Assembly (NCBI RefSeq): GCF_007971525.1
Contig: NZ_CP042437.1
Coordinates: 2,976,001 to 3,040,000, forward strand
DNA from: Mucilaginibacter ginsenosidivorax
GTDB lineage: Bacteria > Bacteroidota > Bacteroidia > Sphingobacteriales > Sphingobacteriaceae
Direction of reading: 5' to 3'
Length of the DNA stretch: 64,000 bases
This document shows, piece after piece, positions 26,146 through 34,996 of the stretch. The position numbers were made by a program, and so were the translations under genes. The notes beneath the pieces were generated by a model, which saw only the letters and a program-made list of their open reading frames with translations, did not search any database and was not told where the DNA came from. Position 1 is the stretch's first letter. Every line of letters begins with the position of its first letter.

Positions 26146-26255
26146 ATTTCTGCTGATAATGACTGATATACATTAAATCATTCAGAAGATAAGACGCGTG
26201 GGATAATGCCGCGTTGCAAGATGAGTTTTTATATTATCTTAAATTGTTTTATCTG

Positions 26256-26384
26256 TCGCGGGGTTTTTAACCCGTGACTGCCGCTGGTTTCAGCTTTCAG
26301 CTGATGCTAAGCCGGAGGCTTAAACCAGGTTAGCCCACGAGTCACGCTACGCTAACCTCGCGGGAGGTGACGGGAGGTTTATTT
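26256..26384. repeat. Complex inverted-repeat element
   Basis: The 247-bp gap 26146-26392 contains several nested palindromes: GGGTTTTTAACCC near 26261, CGTGACT (26273-26279) with AGTCACG (26340-26346), CTGGTTT (26284-26290) with AAACCAG (26322-26328), and AAGCC/GGCTT inside. It can fold into a branched hairpin and is of a different type from the repeat at 24755. It lies just after the end of the minus-strand pigment operon. Confidence 0.6.
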
Positions 26385-26392
26385 ATAAAGGA

Positions 26393-27451
26393 TTAGTTAG
26401 GCAAACTCACCAGCATGCAACTATGTTGCCCAACTTTATGGGTGTTGTATATCAGTATATTTTTAAAGCTGCTTGCTTCGCCTTTTCTTTTTATCATATG
26501 CTGCGGCATGGTCAACGCCCTGCTAACAAAATTGCAGGCCAGCCAAAGTGCAAAAGAAGATGCCGTTGGATACTCGCCACACATGTGTTTAAAACGGGCT
26601 ATGGTGGTATACTTATCAAACAAACTATCGCAGGAGGTATAAAAAGGGAGTGAGCGTTTGTCGCCATTTTCGCCGGTTATCAGCAGATCTGGCTGTTCGC
26701 CTTCGGCAAGGTTTTCTTCAACAAACTTTCTAATGCGCGTTCTAATTACCTCAACATTGGCACTATGTATGGTGGTTATGGCTGTCAGTTGCGCCATGGC
26801 ATTTTGCTTATTATTACCAACCATGAACATAGTTGCGGCCTCGCCAGATAAACTACCATCCGTAGTTGAATTATACAGATCACCGTTCAGGCAATCTTCT
26901 TTTTTAAACCAGCCCGCAAGCGTATCAAGGGTGTAGTTGTTGAACGAAATTTCATCAACGCCACCAAGTAAATAGCGGCTATCCGGGTTTTCATTCAGCA
27001 GCATGGCTGCATCAACAACGGCGTTTTCAAAAGCCAGCCCGCGGTGAACATGGGTAAGGTTATAATTTTTGTTATTGCTGATGAGCGCTATTTGCGATGA
27101 TATGGTATTGGGGGTACCCTGCACAAAGCTTCCGGGTGTAAGCATATCCTCGTTATACTCAATAATCTGGTTCAGGAATTTGCCATTCTCCTCCATTCCG
27201 CTTACCTGGGTACCTATGATTATGCCGCTGGGCTGTACAGCGTCAGTAAGCAGTGGCAGGGCAGCTCCCGAGCCAATGCGGGTACTTTTACTCATCCGGC
27301 GCAATGCATTGCCTTTAAACTGCGGATACGCAGGCTCAATAGCATACAGCTTATTATCAATCGAAGGGTGAAGCGTCTCGATATCGATGTTCTCTCCAAA
27401 GGTTTGTTGCGGAGAAATACAGGTGGTTTTGTAGATATACAACTTCATCAT
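26393..27451 (-). CDS. Chain-length-factor-like protein of pair B (Cys-less KS)
   Basis: 352 residues from ATG 27451, which overlaps the upstream KS stop by one base (TAATG); a second ATG follows directly. The start aligns with the homologue at 22869 (MxxYxxxxxISPQxTFG). The nucleophile position reads THVHRGLAFE, so no Cys, and the late region is KHMCGEYPTASSFALW. It should form a heterodimer with the KS at 27451-28641, setting chain length. It is the last gene of the long minus-strand operon. Confidence 0.82.
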   Translation of the reverse strand: MMKLYIYKTTCISPQQTFGENIDIETLHPSIDNKLYAIEPAYPQFKGNALRRMSKSTRIGSGAALPLLTDAVQPSGIIIGTQVSGMEENGKFLNQIIEYNEDMLTPGSFVQGTPNTISSQIALISNNKNYNLTHVHRGLAFENAVVDAAMLLNENPDSRYLLGGVDEISFNNYTLDTLAGWFKKEDCLNGDLYNSTTDGSLSGEAATMFMVGNNKQNAMAQLTAITTIHSANVEVIRTRIRKFVEENLAEGEQPDLLITGENGDKRSLPFYTSCDSLFDKYTTIARFKHMCGEYPTASSFALWLACNFVSRALTMPQHMIKRKGEASSFKNILIYNTHKVGQHSCMLVSLPN

Positions 27452-28641
27452 TAAGCTTTTGAAAATATTAATGATGTACAATTCCCGCCAAAACCAAACG
27501 AGTTACTCATTACATGTGTTATAGTGGCGGCCCTGTTAAGCCGTACCGGTTCCAGGCCAATATCACTTATAGGCACATTAAAATTCAAATTGGGGTATAG
27601 CTCCTGCCTGTCTATATTCAGGATGCTGTAAACCGCCTCAATGGCGCTGGCCGCGCCAAGGGTGTGCCCGGTAAAGCCTTTGGTTGATGCAAAATCGGGC
27701 AGGATATCGAACAAGCGCAGCATCGCACGGCTTTCTACCTCGTCGTTATTTTCGGTGCCGGTGCCGTGGGCGTTTATAAAATCAATGGCAGCGGGGTTTA
27801 TGCCGGCATTGTCCAAAGCATATTTCATAGCCAGGTATGGCCCATCTCCCTCGGGCGATAATGATGAAGGGTGATAAGCATCATTGGCATTTCCGTAGCC
27901 GCTTACCACGGCATAAATCTTTTTGCCTGCTGCATCTGCCTCCTTCTCTAATACTAAAAAAGCTGCGCCTTCGCCTAAATTTAGCCCTTTACGATTTTGA
28001 TCGAAGGGGGCACAAGCTTCATCCGAAAGAATACGCAGGGCGTTAAAACCATTAACTGTGAATTTGGCCAGGCTATCGGCCCCACCTACAATTACACGAT
28101 TGGCCAGCCCGTTTTTTATCAGCCTGCAGCCGTACATAATAGCATTTGCTGATGACGAGCAGGCTGTATTCAGGGTGTTAACTACTCCGGTTATACCATA
28201 GCGCGTTTGAATATGTAGGTTTACCGATGCATAATCATATGATTTTACATATTCAATGTGTTCGGTATCGCCATGGGTATTGGCATATAATTCGTCGGTT
28301 AGGCACATGCCGCCTACAGTTGTAGCGCCCACAAGGGCAGTATCCGAAGCGGTTAATTGGTTGGGGGTTAATCGGGCATCGGCAATCGCCTCGTTAAACG
28401 CATGCAAGGCAAGCAGGCTGGTGCGGGTAACACCCGGCTCCGTTACGCCAAGTTTCTCTTTCAATTCTTCGGTGCCTATCAGTACCTCGCCAAAAGGCAA
28501 AAGCCCCGAATATCGTGAAGGGAAATTACCACCGCCTTTTATAATACCGGTTTTGCCCTGTACCAATGCAGCATGATTTTCAGCTACCGAGTGGCCTATA
28601 GCGCTGATCACTCCAATCCCGGTTACTACAATCCTGTCCAA
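27451..28641 (-). CDS. Ketosynthase of KS/CLF pair B (ApeO-like)
   Basis: 396 residues with Cys161 (LNTACSSSA), His292 (NAHGTGTE) and His326 (FTGHTLGA). It is clearly related to the KS at 21662. It lies 14 bp after an ACP and is coupled to the CLF-like gene by a TAATG overlap. A second complete KS/CLF/ACP set in one cluster suggests two chain-extension steps or two chain lengths. Confidence 0.9.
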   Translation of the reverse strand: MDRIVVTGIGVISAIGHSVAENHAALVQGKTGIIKGGGNFPSRYSGLLPFGEVLIGTEELKEKLGVTEPGVTRTSLLALHAFNEAIADARLTPNQLTASDTALVGATTVGGMCLTDELYANTHGDTEHIEYVKSYDYASVNLHIQTRYGITGVVNTLNTACSSSANAIMYGCRLIKNGLANRVIVGGADSLAKFTVNGFNALRILSDEACAPFDQNRKGLNLGEGAAFLVLEKEADAAGKKIYAVVSGYGNANDAYHPSSLSPEGDGPYLAMKYALDNAGINPAAIDFINAHGTGTENNDEVESRAMLRLFDILPDFASTKGFTGHTLGAASAIEAVYSILNIDRQELYPNLNFNVPISDIGLEPVRLNRAATITHVMSNSFGFGGNCTSLIFSKA

Positions 28642-28655
28642 TTTTTTATCCCTGT

Positions 28656-28919
28656 TTATTTTTGCCCGTTTTGCTCAATATATGCTGCCATGGTGTTTAC
28701 GTCCACAAGCACCTTGCGGCCTTCCTTAGGGTCTTGAATATTGATACCGTACTCGCGTTTCAAAAGTACAATAAGTTCCAGTGAATCGATGGAATCAAGC
28801 CCCAGGCCATCGCCAAACAACGGCTCATCGTCTTTAATGTCTGCCGGGGTAAGATCAGTTAAATTCAGGAATTGAATGATCTGAACTTTTAACTTCTCCT
28901 TTAGTTCTGTAGTTTCCAT
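28656..28919 (-). CDS. Acyl carrier protein (ACP)
   Basis: 87 residues, phosphopantetheine Ser in LGLDSIDSLEL. Related to the ACP at 6404 by the shared DDE-LF-DGLGLDSID block. It is placed between an ABC exporter permease (7 bp) and KS B (14 bp), so it likely carries the substrate of KS/CLF pair B. Confidence 0.92.
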   Translation of the reverse strand: METTELKEKLKVQIIQFLNLTDLTPADIKDDEPLFGDGLGLDSIDSLELIVLLKREYGINIQDPKEGRKVLVDVNTMAAYIEQNGQK

Positions 28920-28926
28920 CTTGTTT

Positions 28927-30210
28927 CTATATTAAATTCTTTCTTTTTAAACCAATAAACGTTAGCGCCTGGAATACAAATGTAATTCCAACCAACGGAA
29001 TAATGCTGATAACAACATCCTTTAATCCCGCGCCCTCTAAAAATAAGCCATAATAGGCTTCAATACACCAATGTAATGGCGATAATGAACTAATTGTTTT
29101 TAGTGCTCCCGGCATGGCAAATGAAGGCACCATAAGGCCTCCAATAGCCGATAGTATTACTATGGATACCGCCCCAAAACCGTTTGCCTGCTCCTGCGTA
29201 TGGGCAAACACGCCCACGCAAATAGCGTAGCTTACAGCGCAATAGCCAACGGCCACTGTTACCAATACCAAACCAAAAATATCTGCCGGTAAGTTTAACG
29301 CGGGCAAATTAATATACGGAAAAAACCATAATCCCAGCGAAAAAATTACCAGCGCCTGGAACAATGTAACGCACAGATAGGTGATCTGCTTGGATAACAG
29401 GCCTACAGCAAAATTGGTGGGCAATGTTTTTAACCGGATAAAACTGCCGCTCACCTTTTCCCGCACCACGCTGCCACTTAACGACATGATGATAAAAAAC
29501 ATGGCAAATATAGTCCATGCAGGCACGTTGTGCTGAGTGGCGTTTGGCGCGGTTATGCTGCCGCCCTTTGATACCGGCACCTGCTTTATTTCGGCCTTCC
29601 CGTTCAGCATTTCCTGTTCCAGCTTTTCGGGCATCTCCTTTTCATTTATGGCGAAGTAGAGTGTGCGCAGGGTTTCGCGGCTTTCTACAATTTGCAGAGC
29701 GCTGGTTAAAGCTCCGTTTACCGAAAAACGGATAGACTCGGGGATGGAAGGATTGTAATGTAATATTAGTGGCGTAGGGGCCGTTAGTTTTTCTTCTTTA
29801 GCCGAATCAGCCTGCAGGCCAAAGCTTTTTAGCGCTTTATTTGATGATGATTTGGCTTTTGCTTCAATCTTGGCCGAAAAATCGGGCGGAATGGTAATGG
29901 CCAGCATGGCATCGGCGCTGTGCATGGCATCGCCCATTTGCTGTTCGTTTAAATTTGATGCCGCCCGCACCACTTTAAACATGCCAATTTTGTTGATGGT
30001 GCTTGTGAGTTGTTTGCTCAGTTTACCAGCATCTTGATTACAAACCACTACCGTGAGTTTGTTTTTGTTCATCAGCTGAAAAGTGCTGTTTTGGATAAGC
30101 GTAACCACAATTACCAAAATAACCGGCATAATGAACATGAGCGATATGCCTACTTTGTCGCGCAGCAATATCCTTACATCTTTTACTATCGAGGCCCAAA
30201 GCTTAAACAT
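28927..30210 (-). CDS. ABC-2 type exporter permease
   Basis: 427 residues. One N-terminal membrane helix (about 22-42), a large periplasmic domain of about 190 residues, then five C-terminal helices: the layout of ABC-2 permeases such as YhhJ/YbhR. SGSVVREKVSGSFIRLKTLP is the family's conserved cytoplasmic segment. Paired with the ATPase whose stop overlaps this start by one base (TAATG). Likely exports the pigment or its precursor across the inner membrane. Confidence 0.86.
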   Translation of the reverse strand: MFKLWASIVKDVRILLRDKVGISLMFIMPVILVIVVTLIQNSTFQLMNKNKLTVVVCNQDAGKLSKQLTSTINKIGMFKVVRAASNLNEQQMGDAMHSADAMLAITIPPDFSAKIEAKAKSSSNKALKSFGLQADSAKEEKLTAPTPLILHYNPSIPESIRFSVNGALTSALQIVESRETLRTLYFAINEKEMPEKLEQEMLNGKAEIKQVPVSKGGSITAPNATQHNVPAWTIFAMFFIIMSLSGSVVREKVSGSFIRLKTLPTNFAVGLLSKQITYLCVTLFQALVIFSLGLWFFPYINLPALNLPADIFGLVLVTVAVGYCAVSYAICVGVFAHTQEQANGFGAVSIVILSAIGGLMVPSFAMPGALKTISSLSPLHWCIEAYYGLFLEGAGLKDVVISIIPLVGITFVFQALTFIGLKRKNLI

Positions 30211-30965
30211 TAGTTCCGGTAATCCTTTCCTGTTAAGTTTAAAAACAGTTCTTCCAGGTCCTGGTGACCGTACTCTTCCAGCAAGCTATCCAGTTTTCCT
30301 TCCCTAACAATCTCGCCTTTATCAACAAGTGCTATTTGCTCGCACAAGCCCTCGGCTTCGGCCAGCTGATGCGAGGTATATATCAGTGTAGTGCCTTGCT
30401 TATTCAGCTGCTTTAAATAATGGATGATGGCGTGACGGGTTTGCACATCCACACCAACAGTTGGCTCATCCAAAAACAATATCCTGGGGTTATGAATAAC
30501 CCCTATGGCCAAATTAACCCTGCGCTTCATCCCTCCCGAAAAATTTTCAACGGCTTTATGGCTCACTTCCGTAAGGCCCAATATCTCCAGCAATTCTGCC
30601 GACCGCTGCGCAATTTGTTTACGGTTTAAGCCGTACCATGCCCCAAAAAATTCCAGGTTTTCTATCGGACTTAATTCTTGGTAAAAGGAAAAATCCTGCG
30701 GCACAAAGCCAAACAGCTTATTTACAGCCTTGCTTTTGGTGCCAATTTTATGCCCCAGCAGTTCAACCGTACCTTTATCTGCAACAAGCAAGCCGGTCAT
30801 GAGGTTCATCAGCGTGGTTTTACCGGCTCCGTTCGGGCCAAACAACCCGAAGCGCTCACCTTCAGCAATCCTCAAATTCAGGCCGTCGTAAGTCACCCCC
30901 GAATTACCCGGATAATGAAAACAAAGGTTTTCGATATTTACGGCGAGGGATGTTTTGCTTACCAT
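30210..30965 (-). CDS. ABC transporter ATP-binding protein
   Basis: 251 residues with Walker A GPNGAGKTT, signature FSGGMKRR, Walker B ILFLDEPTVGVD and the H-loop YTSHQ. It belongs to the multidrug/ABC-2 exporter ATPase group (CcmA type). Its stop overlaps the permease start, and its own start overlaps the BtrH-like gene by 7 bp, so exporter and biosynthetic genes are translated together. Confidence 0.92.
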   Translation of the reverse strand: MVSKTSLAVNIENLCFHYPGNSGVTYDGLNLRIAEGERFGLFGPNGAGKTTLMNLMTGLLVADKGTVELLGHKIGTKSKAVNKLFGFVPQDFSFYQELSPIENLEFFGAWYGLNRKQIAQRSAELLEILGLTEVSHKAVENFSGGMKRRVNLAIGVIHNPRILFLDEPTVGVDVQTRHAIIHYLKQLNKQGTTLIYTSHQLAEAEGLCEQIALVDKGEIVREGKLDSLLEEYGHQDLEELFLNLTGKDYRN

Positions 30966-31969
30966 TTAATATTTTTCAGCAGTGTAAAAGCTTTCTTTTC
31001 TATTTCGGCAATTTCTAACAAATAGTTGCCCATTACATTAAAATCTTCCTGGCTGCCTATGCGGCCTTTGTAAATACCAGCGGCCTGCACTGCGGCTGTT
31101 CGCCACATGTCGCCCGCCTGCGTAAACATTTCTGATGCCTGTAACAATACCGGGTTTGGCAGGTAATCATTTGCCTGTTGTAAAAACGCGGCATAAATGT
31201 ACCTGAACCCGCCGCCACCCGTACCAATTTCTTCCTGCATACGCACCAATTGCGCCAGGTACAATCCTGCAGTTTTAAGGCCCAGCTTATCGCGCCAGCC
31301 TTTAATTTTATTACCCGTATACCTTATCCCGTTTACACCAGCGAAAGGGCCGGGGATGGAGATCATGTTGAAAGCGTTTTTCTTAATTCCGCTTTTAATA
31401 GCACTCCTGATCTGGTCGTCGGTAATTTCCGTTTGATTGGCAGGATAGTATAATTGCCCTTTTGGCGCCAAAGCCCCTTTGGCAAAACGTACACGCTCCA
31501 ACTCGTAGCTGGTTAAGGTGGTGGCATGTTCCATAATAGGATCGCTAATCAGGTAATTATCCCCTTCTTTACCAAAAACAATAAGGTTGTGGGCGTTAAA
31601 ATGAAAACGGTATTCCTTAGGGAAATAGGATAGATAATAAACCCCTACCTGCGCGCCAACCGGCTGTCCCGCTTCAAGGCTTTCCATCAAAGCGGCCTCG
31701 GCCTTCTCTTTCGAGCCAAATTTTTTCTGTATCACCGGAATCCCCAGCGATTTGCAGGTACGGTTAAATATAAAGCCCGGCATAGAGCGGAAGGCAATTG
31801 CCGGCCCGTTATTTATTTTTATAAGCGGTACGTATACAAAAAACAGCCCGGCGCCAATACCAAAAGCCAGCGGCTCGGTTACTTTGCCGTTCGAGATCTT
31901 TTTTAATAAATTACTGGTAACCCCCGATTCGCAATGTGCAGCTTGTCCGTGTTCAAAATCAATCTTCAT
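30959..31969 (-). CDS. BtrH-like protein, candidate ACP-dependent acyltransferase
   Basis: 336 residues from ATG 31969 (an ATG two codons upstream is also possible). The N-terminal region resembles the BtrH N-terminal domain, with a papain/C39-like layout of candidate catalytic residues: Cys13 (AAHCESG), His127 (NAHNLIVFG) and Asp143 (ISDP). BtrH in butirosin biosynthesis moves an acyl group from an ACP to the aminoglycoside. The C-terminal 150 residues are helical and not recognised. Lying between DarB/DarA and the exporter, it is a good candidate for joining ACP-bound polyene acid to the resorcinol hydroxyl as the flexirubin ester. Family call moderate, role inferred. Confidence 0.72.
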   Translation of the reverse strand: MKIDFEHGQAAHCESGVTSNLLKKISNGKVTEPLAFGIGAGLFFVYVPLIKINNGPAIAFRSMPGFIFNRTCKSLGIPVIQKKFGSKEKAEAALMESLEAGQPVGAQVGVYYLSYFPKEYRFHFNAHNLIVFGKEGDNYLISDPIMEHATTLTSYELERVRFAKGALAPKGQLYYPANQTEITDDQIRSAIKSGIKKNAFNMISIPGPFAGVNGIRYTGNKIKGWRDKLGLKTAGLYLAQLVRMQEEIGTGGGGFRYIYAAFLQQANDYLPNPVLLQASEMFTQAGDMWRTAAVQAAGIYKGRIGSQEDFNVMGNYLLEIAEIEKKAFTLLKNIKW

Positions 31970-32366
31970 GCACATCCATACTTTTTAGCTCCTCAACCTT
32001 TACATTAAAGGCTTCGGCATATTTTTTTAAATCTTTTTCTGATAGTTTTTTAAACACACCGGGTTTCAGGTGGCGCTTTATCTGCCATTTCCAAAAACCA
32101 GTATAATCAGCTAAAATACCAAGGTCCATTAGCCGCAATTCCATAAAAAACAACAGCGGGCTGGCCTCATTATTTAAAACCCTTTGTTTAGCATTGGCAA
32201 TGCGGCCATCAATTTCCTGCCAGGCCACATCAAGCGCGGTTATTTTTACATCCCATCCATCGCTTAACTGGGTTACATACTTCCCGTCGCTATCGGTAGC
32301 GTAGCAAACCTCTTTGGTAATTTTACCAAGCGAGCTTAAATCCTGGGGTACGTTTTCTTTTTTCAT
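31959..32366 (-). CDS. Small cytoplasmic protein of unknown function in the Dar operon
   Basis: 135 residues from ATG 32366; the longer start at 32408 would overlap the DarB-like gene and adds a non-matching hydrophobic piece. No signal peptide or membrane helix. It is rich in Lys and Asp, with a C-terminal helix-turn-helix-like stretch (LSEKDLKKYAEAFNVKVEEL), but no DNA-binding family is recognisable. The last 11 bp overlap the BtrH-like gene, so the two proteins may form a complex. Function unknown. Confidence 0.7.
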   Translation of the reverse strand: MKKENVPQDLSSLGKITKEVCYATDSDGKYVTQLSDGWDVKITALDVAWQEIDGRIANAKQRVLNNEASPLLFFMELRLMDLGILADYTGFWKWQIKRHLKPGVFKKLSEKDLKKYAEAFNVKVEELKSMDVHED

Positions 32367-32385
32367 TGTAAACTGGCTTTTCCCG

Positions 32386-33534
32386 TTAAACAACAGTAAG
32401 CATAGCATACATATACGAAAATCTTGAACTTTCGGGCACCAAAAGCAATATTTTTTCGCCTACTTTTAGTTTACCGCTGTGAAACAACTCGTTTATCATT
32501 AAATAAACAGAGGCTGCACCAACGTTACCTACCGTGTAAAGGTTCATAAACCATTTTTCATACGGGATGCCGCCGCCGTAAATCTCCACCATATCATAAA
32601 TTTTCGGCCTGAAAAAGTCGCTGGAGATATGGGGTAAAAAATGGTCGATATCTAAGGTAGTTAGCCCGCGTCGTTCAAAAATTTCTTTGATTTTGGCGCC
32701 ACCCAACGGAACGATATTATCGCTCAGCAAACCAATATCCTGCTTAACGCTGAAAATGGATTTGTTCATCACCTCTTCTGGGGTAAAATCCATAAAGCCT
32801 TTCAGGCTGCCATCAGCCTGTTTTTCGGCGCCCATATACATACAGGCATCCATCTGGTTGGCGTATGATACTCCTTCAATCCACTCCACTCTTAAGCTTA
32901 AGCCGGTTTCGTTGGGTTTATCGGTCATCAAAAAGGCCGAAGCGCCATCGGATAACATCCAGCGTAAAAAATCTTTGTGGAAAGCTATGTATGGATTTTC
33001 GGTAAGCTCCTTTAATTTCTGCGCCTCCTCTTCAAATACGTCAGACACCAGCAGGCCCGAAAACCTTTCAGATCCGGTAGCCACCGCTTGTTTGGCATCG
33101 CCAGATTTGATGGCCATAAAAGCATATTTTAAAGCATGCATCCCGGCGCAGCAAACGCCCGCCGGCGATACCACCTCAATTGCACCAGCCTCGGGTAGCC
33201 AGCCATGCGTCATTACACCGTGGCTTGGCATCATCTGGTCTGGCGATGAAGTGCCGCATGATAAGATATCGGTATCCTCTATTTTAGCATCGGTATTTTT
33301 AAACAGCTCTTTAACGGCCAACGCTGTCATCTGGGCATTGGTATGTGTTGCTTTTTTATTTTTATCAAGCGCATAATACCGGGTAGTAATTGCATTATTA
33401 CGTAGTACAATTTTTTTTGATTTGGAAGGCTTATTATCAATATAACCCAAATACTGCTCCATATCGTCGTTTGCAACGGGCTGGTTGGGTAAAAAAGCAG
33501 ATGTGGCGTTTATATAAACCTGATTAAAAGACAT
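32386..33534 (-). CDS. darB: DarB-like KAS III ketosynthase (dialkylresorcinol/cyclohexanedione-forming)
   Basis: 382 residues, KAS III fold. The Cys-His-Asn triad is present: Cys129 in AGVCCAGMHAL, His302 in FLPHISSD and Asn337 in VGNVGAAS. DarB enzymes condense two beta-ketoacyl thioesters into a cyclohexanedione that DarA then aromatises to a dialkylresorcinol. The neighbouring DarA-like gene (7 bp upstream in the operon) makes this identity much more likely than a FabH. A pair of adjacent cysteines (128, 129) is notable. Confidence 0.83.
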   Translation of the reverse strand: MSFNQVYINATSAFLPNQPVANDDMEQYLGYIDNKPSKSKKIVLRNNAITTRYYALDKNKKATHTNAQMTALAVKELFKNTDAKIEDTDILSCGTSSPDQMMPSHGVMTHGWLPEAGAIEVVSPAGVCCAGMHALKYAFMAIKSGDAKQAVATGSERFSGLLVSDVFEEEAQKLKELTENPYIAFHKDFLRWMLSDGASAFLMTDKPNETGLSLRVEWIEGVSYANQMDACMYMGAEKQADGSLKGFMDFTPEEVMNKSIFSVKQDIGLLSDNIVPLGGAKIKEIFERRGLTTLDIDHFLPHISSDFFRPKIYDMVEIYGGGIPYEKWFMNLYTVGNVGAASVYLMINELFHSGKLKVGEKILLLVPESSRFSYMYAMLTVV

Positions 33535-33541
33535 GTATATT

Positions 33542-34444
33542 TTAATTTAGTTGTAAGTAAAAGTTCTTTTTCTCCTGTATCCTGTCGCCAAAAAATGGTC
33601 TTATTAAAATCATATCAACCGTTAGCGCTATAGGCGCAACAATAAACAGGGCAAAAAAAAGATAATATTTAAAAGCTGCAAGCCATGCTGCTTTATTTTT
33701 GCGTTTCGAAATAATTTTTGCCCAAACCGAAAATATAATTTTGGCCTTCCCTTCAATAAACATCAGCGGGTATTTAATGTTTACAGCGCCATCAAGCATT
33801 AGTTCGTACTGCAGGCTATCCCAATAGTCAACCATGTTAAGCCTGGCTGCTATAACCCGGCCAAATTTGGCAGTTTCCTTTATCTCCTGCTCATCAACAC
33901 CTGGCTTGGGGAATATGTTCAGGTAACTTTCTTTTTTACCTGTAAGCATCCAGTAAAAAATGGTAACAAAGCTTATTGGATTAAGGTGCCTGTCAACCAG
34001 GGCAATATTGCCAACCAGCCTTCCACCGGCATCCTGTATAGATTTGCGCACCCGCACAAAGGCGTTTAGCCACATATTGCGGGCAGCACTAATGGTTACA
34101 ACAGGCGTATCTTGTACAACTTTAATAAAATCGGGGTGGTTGAGTATTGAGTTTGATGGAATACTGGGCGACAAAAACCAGGGCTGATAACCCACAATAA
34201 CCATATCGTATTTGGTTTCCTTTAATGTAAATGGCTCAATTTGGGCAGGCACTCCTAAAACACAATCGGGCATAACTGCAAAAAAGCTGGAACCTGTCCA
34301 TGGGAAATTATAGCTGTTCACCATTTTTATCTCCACCTTTTCAACCGATGCACCCGTATCAATAATAGGTTGTGTTAACGAGTCGATGACATCGCGCATC
34401 TGTCCCGATTGGGTGTAGTAAATAGCTAATATCTTTTTACTCAT
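33542..34444 (-). CDS. darA: DarA-like flavodoxin-fold aromatase
   Basis: 300 residues. The N-terminus IYYTQSGQM (residues 8-16) is a flavodoxin-type FMN phosphate loop, followed by alternating strands and helices (YDMVIVGYQPWF, TPVVTISAARNMW). A C-terminal hydrophobic segment (about 256-285) suggests membrane association. DarA oxidises the cyclohexanedione made by DarB to the aromatic resorcinol. ATG overlaps the stop of the preceding gene by one base (TAATG). Identity rests on fold, length and DarB neighbour. Confidence 0.8.
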   Translation of the reverse strand: MSKKILAIYYTQSGQMRDVIDSLTQPIIDTGASVEKVEIKMVNSYNFPWTGSSFFAVMPDCVLGVPAQIEPFTLKETKYDMVIVGYQPWFLSPSIPSNSILNHPDFIKVVQDTPVVTISAARNMWLNAFVRVRKSIQDAGGRLVGNIALVDRHLNPISFVTIFYWMLTGKKESYLNIFPKPGVDEQEIKETAKFGRVIAARLNMVDYWDSLQYELMLDGAVNIKYPLMFIEGKAKIIFSVWAKIISKRKNKAAWLAAFKYYLFFALFIVAPIALTVDMILIRPFFGDRIQEKKNFYLQLN

Positions 34445-34956
34445 TATTCAGCAGGTTTAAGGTCTTCGTTGTGCAAAACTTTTGAGGTTTTACTATAATC
34501 AACTATTGCCCGCTGTACAACAGGCGACAAGGTTTTAAAGTTTTTAATTACTATGCTTTTATCCTTTTCAATATCGGCACGATAATGCACAATTTTAGGG
34601 GCTTTTTCCTGGATAACCAAACGTAAAAAATGCAGATCGGTGTTATCAGGTTCGGCCAACAGGGCTGTTTCCAGCTTAATGCGGCCTGTTTTAAAAAAGC
34701 TCAGCTTATCTTTGGGCTTGCCGGCAAGGCTGGCTTTTTTCATTAATAAAGCGCCCTCATAGCCGCTTTTTGTTTCGGTTCCGGCATCAGCAAATGTGGC
34801 CAGTTCCTGGTTAATTTCATCAATATTATCGCTTGCCATTGCTTTATAAAAAGCAGCTTTTTCTAATTTTTGCGCATACAGGGTGGTATTACTGCCAGCT
34901 ATAATTATCAGCACAAAACAAACGAAAGCAATGCGCTTTTCAATATAATTCTTCAT
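34444..34956 (-). CDS. Exported helical protein of unknown function, first gene of the Dar operon
   Basis: 170 residues from ATG 34956 with a signal peptide (FVCFVLIIIAGSNTTLYAQ, cleavage near residue 29). The mature part is charged, helical and without Cys; there is a faint TPR-like feel (YEGALLMKKASL, LLAEPDNTDLHFLRLV) that I cannot confirm. The TTG start at 34968 is ruled out if the promoter at 34966-34996 is correct, because it would be upstream of the transcription start. Stop overlaps the DarA-like start (TAATG). Presumably periplasmic. Confidence 0.72.
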   Translation of the reverse strand: MKNYIEKRIAFVCFVLIIIAGSNTTLYAQKLEKAAFYKAMASDNIDEINQELATFADAGTETKSGYEGALLMKKASLAGKPKDKLSFFKTGRIKLETALLAEPDNTDLHFLRLVIQEKAPKIVHYRADIEKDKSIVIKNFKTLSPVVQRAIVDYSKTSKVLHNEDLKPAE

Positions 34957-34965
34957 AAAGCTTAC

Positions 34966-34996
34966 CAAATGTAATAAATATTATGTGCCCCGCAAA
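34966..34996 (-). promoter_or_regulatory. Bacteroidota-type promoter of the Dar operon
   Basis: On the minus strand TTTG (34996-34993), exactly 19 bp spacer, then TACATTTG (34973-34966): a full match to the TTTG-N19-TAnnTTTG consensus. Transcription would start near 34963, giving only about 7 nt before the ATG at 34956. The -33 element lies inside a palindrome (34991-35007). Confidence 0.72.

Noticed and set aside
32687..33376. 229-codon plus-strand frame opposite darB
   Set aside because: The minus-strand frame has the full KAS III triad and operon context; the plus frame has no domain.
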